Positions 1 through 6,179 of a DNA stretch of 64,000 nucleotides are shown piece by piece; the stretch's first letter is position 1; each line of letters opens with the position of its first letter. The position numbers were made by a program, and so were the translations under genes. The notes below the pieces were generated by a model, which had not been told where the DNA came from, did no database searches, and worked only from the letters and a program-made list of their open reading frames with translations. Source of the stretch: Flavobacterium gawalongense (lineage in GTDB: Bacteria > Bacteroidota > Bacteroidia > Flavobacteriales > Flavobacteriaceae); the NCBI RefSeq assembly GCF_007097265.1, contig NZ_VJZP01000017.1:1-64000 (forward strand), given 5' to 3'.

Positions 1-72
1 TATTATTCTTGCATGTTAATTTTGTTAAATTATTGATTTTCAATACATTAAACAAAAACGTCAATGGTAGTG

Positions 73-184
73 ATTTTGAATAGTAATGCGACAGCTTTAC
101 TATTCAAAATTGTATCGAGAAGTTTACAACATCAGGGTTCTCGATACATTTTATTAAAAAAAGCTATCGCATTTTTTAATAAAA
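73..184. repeat. Three consecutive perfect stem-loops
   Basis: Three adjacent inverted repeats are read directly: arms 73-85/98-110 (13 bp), 111-121/138-148 (11 bp) and 149-161/172-184 (13 bp). The loops of the first and third (86-97 and 162-171) are complementary to each other at 9 of 10 positions. No coding frame fits. It resembles intergenic repeats common in Flavobacterium genomes; that resemblance is from memory. Confidence 0.75.
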
Positions 185-291
185 CACTCGAACTGACGCA
201 CAGTTAAATTGATTTATCACAGTAAATTTAAAGCCTAAATGGTATTAGATTACTGGTTCACCATAAAGTTCACAAAAGATTAAATAAATAG

Positions 292-439
292 TGCTTGTCC
301 GTAATAACACCTAAAAAAAATTTAGCCACGAATTACACGAATTATCACCAATTTTAAATCAAAAAAATCTGTGCTAATCCGTTTAATCTGTATAATCTGT
401 GTGCTATTTTTTGCTGCTAGGTAACATTGCGGACAAGCA
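292..439 (+). repeat. MITE-like intergenic repeat, copy 1
   Basis: A 148-bp element with imperfect 21-bp terminal inverted repeats (starts TGCTTGTCCG, ends CGGACAAGCA). A second copy lies in inverse orientation at 9257-9412 with matching interior blocks such as ACGAATTACACGAATT and AATCCGTTTAATCTGT. It has no coding capacity. Similar flanking A/T strings may be target-site remnants. Confidence 0.7.
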
Positions 440-629
440 TAAAATAAATTAAACCATAAAAGGCATTTAAGAACAGGTACGGTTAGTATCGAATTAACTT
501 AAATGACCTTAAATACCTTAAAAGGAAATTAAATAAAAGAGAACTTTGTGTCTTTGTGTCTTCGTGGCGAAAAGAACTTCGTATTAAGCTAAAAAAAACG
601 TATTTTTACAATAGTTTATTTATAGAAAA
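440..629. other. Intergenic region before the Fic gene
   Basis: With 1-439 this completes a 629-base stretch without a gene. It holds the left copy of a 43-bp direct repeat (542-584) and a weak TAnnTTTG-like box, TATTTTTA, near 601-608, about 22 bases before the Fic start. Nothing else was recognised. Confidence 0.5.
542..584 (+). repeat. 43-bp direct repeat, left of the Fic gene
   Basis: This 43-bp block matches 1458-1500 with four mismatches; both contain CTTTGTGTCTTCGTGGC and AAAAGAACTTC. The pair brackets the Fic gene with a period of 916 bp. Related but more diverged text occurs near 51676 and 61690. This CTTTG-rich family is frequent before flavobacterial genes; its function is unknown to me. 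Confidence 0.7.
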
Positions 630-1439
630 ATGGAAAAACTAATCGACTTACTAAAAAAGTATGCAGTATTAAATGTCATTCCGTCTTTGGAAGAAGAGCA
701 AGCGCAGATGTGTGAATACGTTTATACCACAAACCGATTAGAAGGCAATCAATTATCGCTTTTGCAAACTACCGAATTATTCAAAAGCGACACCATTTCT
801 GGAAATAACATCCGAAATTTCGATATTTTAGAACAAAAAGGAATGTATCGCGCATTGAAAAGAATGCTTTTGGCGGTAAAAAACAAAGAAGAATTATCGA
901 TAAAATTGATTTTAGAATTAAATTGGTTGACTATTGGAAGCCTATGGAATGAAGATTATTATACGAATGCCAAAGAAAAAGGGCAACTCCAAAATCAATT
1001 TAAGGTTAGCCAAAACGTAATTTCCATAAAGCAAAACGGAGTTGAGAAAGAAAAAATAATGCCTTTGAGTTCTCCCGATGATGTTCAAAAAAATATGGAA
1101 GCCTTGATTGAAAATGTCAACAAAAGTGAGACTTCTGTCTTGGACAAAGCAGTTTTCCTGGCTCAAGAAATTTGGATTCATCAACCCTTTGTTGACGGAA
1201 ATAAAAGAACGGGAAGACTTTTAATCAATTTTTTATTGATGAAAGAAGGTTTTCCTTTGTTTTCTTATGATACCGAAAATTTGAATTATAATAGTTTACT
1301 AGTCGAACAATATTATGATTCGAAACCTGATTTAGTAAAAAACTATATTATTGAAACCCTTTCCAAAAAAATGAATGACGATATTGTATCGTTTTCAAAA
1401 ATTAAAAAAGATTTTAAAGGATTTAGATTGATGTTGTAA
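630..1439 (+). CDS. Fic family protein (putative AMP transferase)
   Basis: A 269-aa protein with a Fic core near residues 184-196, reading HQPFVDGNKRTGR. Fic enzymes usually transfer AMP from ATP to a hydroxyl side chain of a target protein. An N-terminal TNRLEG at residues 34-39 fits the inhibitory [S/T]xxxE[G/N] motif, pointing to a self-inhibited (class II-like) Fic protein. The core is unusual: one residue (Q) sits between the catalytic His and the PF pair, whereas the family consensus is HPFx[D/E]GN[G/K]R. No antitoxin-like gene adjoins it. It stands alone between two 43-bp direct repeats, so it may be an accessory gene. The target is unknown and catalytic activity is uncertain because of the motif spacing. 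Confidence 0.85.
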   Translation: MEKLIDLLKKYAVLNVIPSLEEEQAQMCEYVYTTNRLEGNQLSLLQTTELFKSDTISGNNIRNFDILEQKGMYRALKRMLLAVKNKEELSIKLILELNWLTIGSLWNEDYYTNAKEKGQLQNQFKVSQNVISIKQNGVEKEKIMPLSSPDDVQKNMEALIENVNKSETSVLDKAVFLAQEIWIHQPFVDGNKRTGRLLINFLLMKEGFPLFSYDTENLNYNSLLVEQYYDSKPDLVKNYIIETLSKKMNDDIVSFSKIKKDFKGFRLML

Positions 1440-1457
1440 ATCTACTTCCAAACTATA

Positions 1458-1500
1458 AACTTTGCGCCTTTGTGTCTTCGTGGCAAAAAGAACTTCTTAT
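1458..1500 (+). repeat. 43-bp direct repeat, right of the Fic gene
   Basis: Second copy of the block at 542-584, with four mismatches. Its right end touches the presumed gltX promoter (TATCTTTG, 1498-1505), so this copy may supply promoter sequence to gltX. Confidence 0.7.
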
Positions 1501-1505
1501 CTTTG
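1498..1505 (+). promoter_or_regulatory. -7 promoter element before gltX
   Basis: TATCTTTG matches the Bacteroidota -7 consensus TAnnTTTG exactly and ends 16 bases before the gltX ATG. TTG triplets lie upstream but at a rather long spacing. The location also supports the ATG at 1522 over an upstream start. Confidence 0.55.
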
Positions 1506-1521
1506 CAAAAAATTTACAGCA

Positions 1522-3033
1522 ATGTCTAAACAAGTTCGGGTGCGTTTTGCACCAAGTCCAACTGGACCTTTACATATTGGCGGAGTTCGTACCGCATTAT
1601 TCAATTATTTGTTTGCCAAAAAAAACAATGGCGTTTTCTTCTTAAGAATTGAAGATACCGACCAAAACCGCTATGTTCCCGGTGCCGAAGAATATATTAT
1701 GGAAGCGTTGGAATGGCTAGGAATTGCACCAGATGAAACCATTGGAAAAAACGAAAAATTTGGACCTTACCGTCAAAGCGAAAGAAAACACTTGTACAAA
1801 CAATACGCTGATGAATTAATCAATTCCGGTAATGCGTATTATGCTTTTGATACTGCAGAAGATTTGGACGCACATAGAAAGCTAGAAGAAGAACAAGGAA
1901 AAACCTTTATATACAATCACCACAACAGAGAAAAACTAGACACTTCTTTGGTTATTTCTGCTTCAGCAACTGCCAAAAGAATTGCTGACGGTTCAGCTTA
2001 TGTGATTCGTTTTAAAACTCCGGTAAACGAAACCTTGCATTTGCATGACATCATTCGTGGAGATGTAAAGTTCGAAACGAATCTTTTAGATGATAAAGTA
2101 TTGTTTAAAAGCGATGGAATGCCAACGTATCATTTAGCCAATATTGTAGATGATCATTTAATGGAAACTTCTCATGTAATTCGTGGTGAAGAATGGTTGC
2201 CTTCCATGCCTTTACACGTTTTATTGTACAGAGCCTTTGGTTGGGAAGCACCGGAATTTGCACATTTACCATTGATTATGAAACCTGTTGGAAACGGAAA
2301 ATTATCCAAACGTGACGGTGACAAAATGGGATTTCCTGTTTTCCCATTAGATTGGAAAACTGCAGAAGGCGTTTCATCCGGTTACAGAGAAAAAGGATTT
2401 TTTCCGGAAACCGTTATAAACTTTTTGGCATTATTGGGTTGGAATGACGGAACCGAAAAAGAATTATTCTCACTAGAAGAATTAATTCAAGCTTTTGATT
2501 TGAAAAGAGTTCATAAAGCTGGAGCGAAATTTGATCCGGAAAAAAACAAATGGTTCAATCACCAATATTTGATAAAACAAAAAGAGGAAGATTTGGCGAA
2601 AGCCTTTGCTCCTATTGTTGCTGAAAAAGGTTTCTCGACTGCGCTCGAAATGACAAAGTTGAACAAAATAGTTTCCTTAATCAAAGACCGTGCTCATTTC
2701 GTTTCGGAATTTTGGGAATTGAGTGATTTCTTTTTTGTGGCTCCAACGGTTTATGATGAAAAAGCAAGCAAAAACTGGAAGGAAGAAACGCCAGCATTAA
2801 TGCAAGAATTGATTTCTGTTATAGAGGAAATTACAGATTTCACCTCAATGAATATAGAAACCATCGTTAAAGATTGGATGACAAAAAACGAAATTGGAAT
2901 GGGAAAAGTAATGCAGCCATTTCGTTTGAGTTTGGTTGGCGCGCTGAAAGGTCCTCACCTATTTGATATCGTGGAAGTAATTGGAAAAGACGAAACAATC
3001 AAGAGAATTCAAAAAGCAATAGCTACTTTATAA
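1522..3033 (+). CDS. gltX: Glutamate--tRNA ligase
   Basis: A 503-aa class I aminoacyl-tRNA synthetase that charges tRNA-Glu with glutamate in the cytoplasm. The HIGH-type motif is HIGG at residues 18-21, preceded by FAPSPTGPL. The KMSKS-type motif is KLSK at residues 260-263, followed by RDG. Length and motif spacing are normal for bacterial GluRS. The frame is open upstream to 1462, but the ATG at 1522 starts the conserved N-terminus directly and follows a promoter-like box, so I use it. A strong terminator-like hairpin follows at 3039-3071. Transcription appears monocistronic. Confidence 0.97.
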   Translation: MSKQVRVRFAPSPTGPLHIGGVRTALFNYLFAKKNNGVFFLRIEDTDQNRYVPGAEEYIMEALEWLGIAPDETIGKNEKFGPYRQSERKHLYKQYADELINSGNAYYAFDTAEDLDAHRKLEEEQGKTFIYNHHNREKLDTSLVISASATAKRIADGSAYVIRFKTPVNETLHLHDIIRGDVKFETNLLDDKVLFKSDGMPTYHLANIVDDHLMETSHVIRGEEWLPSMPLHVLLYRAFGWEAPEFAHLPLIMKPVGNGKLSKRDGDKMGFPVFPLDWKTAEGVSSGYREKGFFPETVINFLALLGWNDGTEKELFSLEELIQAFDLKRVHKAGAKFDPEKNKWFNHQYLIKQKEEDLAKAFAPIVAEKGFSTALEMTKLNKIVSLIKDRAHFVSEFWELSDFFFVAPTVYDEKASKNWKEETPALMQELISVIEEITDFTSMNIETIVKDWMTKNEIGMGKVMQPFRLSLVGALKGPHLFDIVEVIGKDETIKRIQKAIATL

Positions 3034-3038
3034 AAAAG

Positions 3039-3071
3039 AACCCTTTCAGAATTTGAAACTCTGAAAGGGTT
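3039..3071. terminator. Terminator hairpin after gltX
   Basis: Perfect 11-bp arms, AACCCTTTCAG and CTGAAAGGGTT, around an 11-base loop, starting 6 bases after the gltX stop. The T-run on the plus strand is short, so termination strength is inferred. Confidence 0.6.
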
Positions 3072-3080
3072 TAATGATAA

Positions 3081-3116
3081 AAAGCTTCTAATCCTGAAAT
3101 CTGGATTGGAGGCTTT
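3081..3116. terminator. Second hairpin between convergent genes
   Basis: Arms 3081-3094 and 3103-3116 pair with two mismatches (wobble-compatible), ending in TTTTCTTTT on the plus strand. It lies just beyond the stop of the minus-strand outer-membrane gene and could serve both convergent genes. Confidence 0.55.
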
Positions 3117-3120
3117 TCTT

Positions 3121-3762
3121 TTATAAATAAAGAATCAAATTTCCATTTATAATTCCCGGATTACCTTTGAAATTTACTCCTAAATTTTTGTTTTTCAAAT
3201 TTTCAAGCATGTTATTGATTCCATATTGATACGAAATATTAGCTCTAAAATGACGAACACCAAAAGTGATTCCAACTGTTGGATAAAAATTAAACTTGGA
3301 AATATCTACAATATCTTTGGCCAGCAAAGTAGTTCCTGAAATTATATTATTTTCATTTTCGCTATCTACTTTAAATTTTCCGTTTACTTGAACTAAGGGT
3401 CCAAACTCTACACTCAAATGATTTTCGATCAATTTATAACTCAATTGTAATGATATTTGAGCAGAAGCCAGTTTATAATTTACATCTTCATTTGCTAAAA
3501 AAAGACTTTTTGTAGCAACTGAAAAATTATTTTCGCTAAACTGCATTGCGTAAACCATATCCCAATCATTGTAAAAATTTCCTCGCATAGAAAGTCCTGC
3601 ATTCCATCCTGTTCCAGGTTTGGTCTGGAAATTATTAGTGTTCAAAGTAAATTGATTGACACCAAAACTAATCCCAATTCTGTTAGAATCCCTATAGTCG
3701 TATTGAGCAAAAACAGTTATCGAAATCAAAATAAAAACTAAAGTAAAATATCTCTTTTTCAT
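3121..3762 (-). CDS. Outer membrane beta-barrel domain protein
   Basis: A 213-aa protein beginning with a typical signal peptide (MKKRYFTLVF, hydrophobic to VFAQ near residue 19). The mature part alternates hydrophobic and polar residues with many aromatic strand ends, as in small outer-membrane beta-barrels of the porin-like/PorT-like type in Bacteroidota. No catalytic motif is visible. It stands alone, convergent with gltX and divergent from the SPFH gene. A TAGGTTTG promoter box on the minus strand (3783-3790) precedes it. Ligand and role are unknown; the barrel assignment rests on composition and pattern. Confidence 0.65.
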   Translation of the reverse strand: MKKRYFTLVFILISITVFAQYDYRDSNRIGISFGVNQFTLNTNNFQTKPGTGWNAGLSMRGNFYNDWDMVYAMQFSENNFSVATKSLFLANEDVNYKLASAQISLQLSYKLIENHLSVEFGPLVQVNGKFKVDSENENNIISGTTLLAKDIVDISKFNFYPTVGITFGVRHFRANISYQYGINNMLENLKNKNLGVNFKGNPGIINGNLILYL

Positions 3763-3782
3763 AAAATTAGATTAAACAAAGA

Positions 3783-3790
3783 CAAACCTA
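3783..3790 (-). promoter_or_regulatory. -7 promoter element of the outer membrane protein gene
   Basis: On the minus strand this reads TAGGTTTG, an exact TAnnTTTG match, 20 bases before the start codon. Confidence 0.5.
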
Positions 3791-3839
3791 AAGTTTTTTT
3801 GTAATTTAACAGTAATTTTTTAACTAAATTATTCTTACT

Positions 3840-4829
3840 ATGGACATTCCATTAATTATTTTTCTTGTATTCGGATTATTTATTTTCCTTTCTGCTTTTT
3901 TTACCGTCAAGCAGCAAACCTCTGTTGTTGTTGAACGATTCGGAAAATTTTTAAGCATTAGACAATCAGGCCTGCAACTTAAAATTCCTTTAATTGACAG
4001 AATTGCCGGACGTGTCAATCTAAAAATCCAACAGTTGGATGTTATTATTGAAACCAAAACCAAAGACAACGTCTTTGTGAAATTGAAAGTTTCAGTTCAA
4101 TTTATGGTCGTAAAAGAAACTGTTTACGATGCTTTTTACAAACTGGAATACCCACACGATCAAATTACGTCTTATGTGTTTGATGTGGTTCGTGCCGAAG
4201 TACCAAAATTAAAACTAGATGATGTTTTTGAGCGAAAAGACGATATTGCCATTGCTGTAAAAAGAGAATTAAACGAAGCGATGACTACTTATGGTTACAC
4301 GATTATCAATACATTGGTAACGGATATTGATCCCGATATTCAGGTAAAAAATGCGATGAACAGAATTAATGCAGCGGATAGAGAAAAAACTGTTGCAGAA
4401 TTTGAAGCAGAAGCATCTAGAATTAGAATTGTTGCCAAGGCCAAAGCGGAAGCAGAAAGCAAACGTTTGCAAGGACAAGGTATTGCAGACCAAAGAAGAG
4501 AAATTGCTCGTGGTTTAGTGGAAAGTGTGGATATATTAAACAGAGTTGGGATAAACTCCCAGGAAGCCTCAGCTTTAATTGTCGTAACACAACATTACGA
4601 CACCTTACAAGCCATAGGTGCAGATACAAATTCTAATTTGATTTTATTACCCAATTCCCCACAAGCTGGAAGTGATATGTTGAATAATATGATTGCTTCT
4701 TTTAGCGCATCAAATCAAGTGGGCGAAATGATGAAGAAACGCAGCAGAAAACCAAAACCGAAAATTGATGAACCTCAAACGGGTTATCAAGCACCACAAG
4801 CTCCAGAAAATCCTGAAATAGAAATATAA
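3840..4829 (+). CDS. SPFH/Band 7 (stomatin-like) membrane protein
   Basis: A 329-aa protein with one N-terminal transmembrane segment (about residues 4-22) followed by a Band 7/SPFH domain (about 25-190) containing the typical run QTSVVVERFGKF. A charged Ala/Glu-rich helix follows near 180-215 (EFEAEASRI, AKAEAESKR), as in stomatins, QmcA and HflK/C relatives. Such proteins form membrane-associated oligomeric rings or scaffolds; the bacterial role here is unknown. The C-terminal 30 residues are Lys/Pro-rich and probably disordered. No NfeD partner gene lies next to it, so it seems a stand-alone member. Confidence 0.9.
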   Translation: MDIPLIIFLVFGLFIFLSAFFTVKQQTSVVVERFGKFLSIRQSGLQLKIPLIDRIAGRVNLKIQQLDVIIETKTKDNVFVKLKVSVQFMVVKETVYDAFYKLEYPHDQITSYVFDVVRAEVPKLKLDDVFERKDDIAIAVKRELNEAMTTYGYTIINTLVTDIDPDIQVKNAMNRINAADREKTVAEFEAEASRIRIVAKAKAEAESKRLQGQGIADQRREIARGLVESVDILNRVGINSQEASALIVVTQHYDTLQAIGADTNSNLILLPNSPQAGSDMLNNMIASFSASNQVGEMMKKRSRKPKPKIDEPQTGYQAPQAPENPEIEI

Positions 4830-4850
4830 TAAATGGAGATATTTAAATAA

Positions 4851-4874
4851 AAAAGAGGCTTAATCGCCTCTTTT
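4851..4874. terminator. Bidirectional terminator
   Basis: Perfect 9-bp arms, AAAAGAGGC (4851-4859) and GCCTCTTTT (4866-4874), with a 6-base loop, A-rich on the left and T-rich on the right. It suits both the SPFH gene and the minus-strand gene whose stop codon lies inside it. Confidence 0.8.
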
Positions 4875-5144
4875 TCTTTTTGATAACCAATTTTTAATGA
4901 AAGGAACAGCCGTTTTTAGTATAAAAGGAACCGCTGTATTTATGATAGCCCCGTAAGGATTTGATGCAGCTGCAGCTGAACTATACGTTCCCAACAGATC
5001 ACTTACAATGTTTTGTGGTGTAAAGCTTTCTTTAGTTTTTTTTAGACCAAAAACCAATTTTTGATAATTGATTTCTTTTTCAATCTTCAAAATTTCAAGT
5101 TCCCTATTAATTTGAGCATATGAAGAATATTTTTTGGTTTCCAT
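4860..5144 (-). CDS. Small conserved envelope-associated protein (DUF6327-like)
   Basis: A 94-aa protein with a charged N-terminal half (residues 5-40, probably helical) and a hydrophobic, Ala/Pro-rich stretch near 55-83 ending in a basic tail. I believe it is the family named DUF6327, but this is from memory. It is the last gene of a three-gene minus-strand operon with a holin-X-like and a YtxH-like protein, separated from the next by 3 bases. That context suggests a membrane or envelope-stress role. Function unknown. Confidence 0.65.
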   Translation of the reverse strand: METKKYSSYAQINRELEILKIEKEINYQKLVFGLKKTKESFTPQNIVSDLLGTYSSAAAASNPYGAIINTAVPFILKTAVPFIKNWLSKRKRGD

Positions 5145-5147
5145 AAT

Positions 5148-5498
5148 TTAGTCGTTAAAAAATATTTCTGAAAATTTCTCCAAAATGGGTCCTTCAATGA
5201 TTTTATCTTTAACCAAAAATAAAAGTCCCGTTGAAATAAGATAAATTCCTCCAACGATTAAAAAACCCAACGCATAACTATCCAAAGCTACACCTATTGC
5301 AAAAGCAGCAGCAATAGAACAAAATAACAAAACCATGCCGAAACACAATAAAATTAATGTGAATTTCAAAATCATGGTGGTCGATTTCATTGCAACTTTA
5401 AACCCCCTTAATTTATAATAAGACACATTGCTTTCAATGTACGCATGCACTTGATCATGAATGTTCTCAGCATTTTCTTTTAATTCTTCAAAAGCCAT
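5148..5498 (-). CDS. Phage holin family (holin-X-like) membrane protein
   Basis: A 116-aa protein with two transmembrane segments (about 43-70 and 76-98), an amphipathic N-terminal helix and a short cytoplasmic tail. This architecture matches the chromosomal Actinobacterial holin-X/phage holin family group, which are membrane proteins usually not tied to phage. It sits between a YtxH-like gene and the DUF6327-like gene on the minus strand. No endolysin or phage gene is near, so the holin name should not be read as lysis function. Confidence 0.75.
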   Translation of the reverse strand: MAFEELKENAENIHDQVHAYIESNVSYYKLRGFKVAMKSTTMILKFTLILLCFGMVLLFCSIAAAFAIGVALDSYALGFLIVGGIYLISTGLLFLVKDKIIEGPILEKFSEIFFND

Positions 5499-5539
5499 GT
5501 TTTTGTTTTTTTAATATCAATTAGTATCAGTAACCAATA

Positions 5540-5872
5540 TTATTTTTGAAGTTTGGCATTTTGTTCTTTCAAATCGGCCAATTTTGATTCTAAAAAAGAA
5601 ATCACATCCTCCGTTTTATGACTCACATTTGAAATCAAATCTTCGTAAGTTTCTTGTAAATTATTTTTTTTGTTACAAGAAAATTTTTTTTTCAATTCAT
5701 CTGATGCATCTTCAAATCTATGTCTTAAATTATTTTTTGCATCATCATAACCATCTTTAAATTTTTCTCTTGTTCTTGTACCTTTATCCGGAGCAAACAA
5801 AATTCCAATCCCAGCTCCAATGGCCGCACCAGTTAATAAAGCTATTAATGTATTTCCCGCGTTATTCGACAT
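5540..5872 (-). CDS. YtxH domain-containing protein
   Basis: A 110-aa protein starting with a Gly/Ala-rich transmembrane segment (residues 8-27, TGAAIGAGIGILFAP) followed by the YtxH hallmark DKGTRTREK and then a long charged helix with coiled-coil character to the end. In Firmicutes YtxH belongs to the general stress regulon; in flavobacteria the role is not known. It is the first gene of the operon with the holin-X and DUF6327-like genes. No TAnnTTTG box was found immediately upstream. Confidence 0.85.
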   Translation of the reverse strand: MSNNAGNTLIALLTGAAIGAGIGILFAPDKGTRTREKFKDGYDDAKNNLRHRFEDASDELKKKFSCNKKNNLQETYEDLISNVSHKTEDVISFLESKLADLKEQNAKLQK

Positions 5873-6179
5873 GATATTCCATTTTTGATTGTTAATAATC
5901 TAAAATTACGAATTTTATTAACATATCGCTGTTAACAAGCCGTTAATTTATTTTAAACAAGGTTAAAAAACGAAATAAAACACGCTATTGAAACAAATCT
6001 TTAACAAGTATATTGGAACTCGTAAAACTCAAAAAAAGGTTTTAAATCTAATTTATTTAAGTTGTTTTTAATTAATAAATCTTATAATAAATTGAATTAT
6101 AATAAAAAATATCAATAATAAAAAAAGCGCCTTATAAAAAGCGCTTTTCATTGTTAAAATCTATATTTTAAATTATGTC
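5873..6179. other. Gene-free AT-rich stretch
   Basis: About 307 bases, very AT-rich, between the YtxH operon start and the end of glnS. Apart from the glnS terminator at 6123-6148 I see no gene, RNA or repeat. It presumably carries the YtxH operon promoter. Confidence 0.5.
6123..6148 (-). terminator. Terminator after glnS
   Basis: Perfect arms AAAAGCGC (6123-6130) and GCGCTTTT (6141-6148) around a 10-base loop. On the minus strand it ends in a T-run beyond the glnS stop. Confidence 0.75.

Noticed and set aside
630-1439. Toxin-antitoxin module around the Fic gene
   Set aside because: No small antitoxin gene adjoins it, and the inhibitory motif is inside the protein itself.
1462-1521. N-terminal extension of gltX by 20 codons
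   Set aside because: The extension is encoded by the 43-bp repeat and the promoter box; the conserved protein begins at 1522.
5148-5498. Prophage remnant, because of the holin family name
   Set aside because: The protein is of the chromosomal holin-X type and its neighbours are YtxH and DUF6327-like genes; no phage structural, lysis or integrase gene is present.
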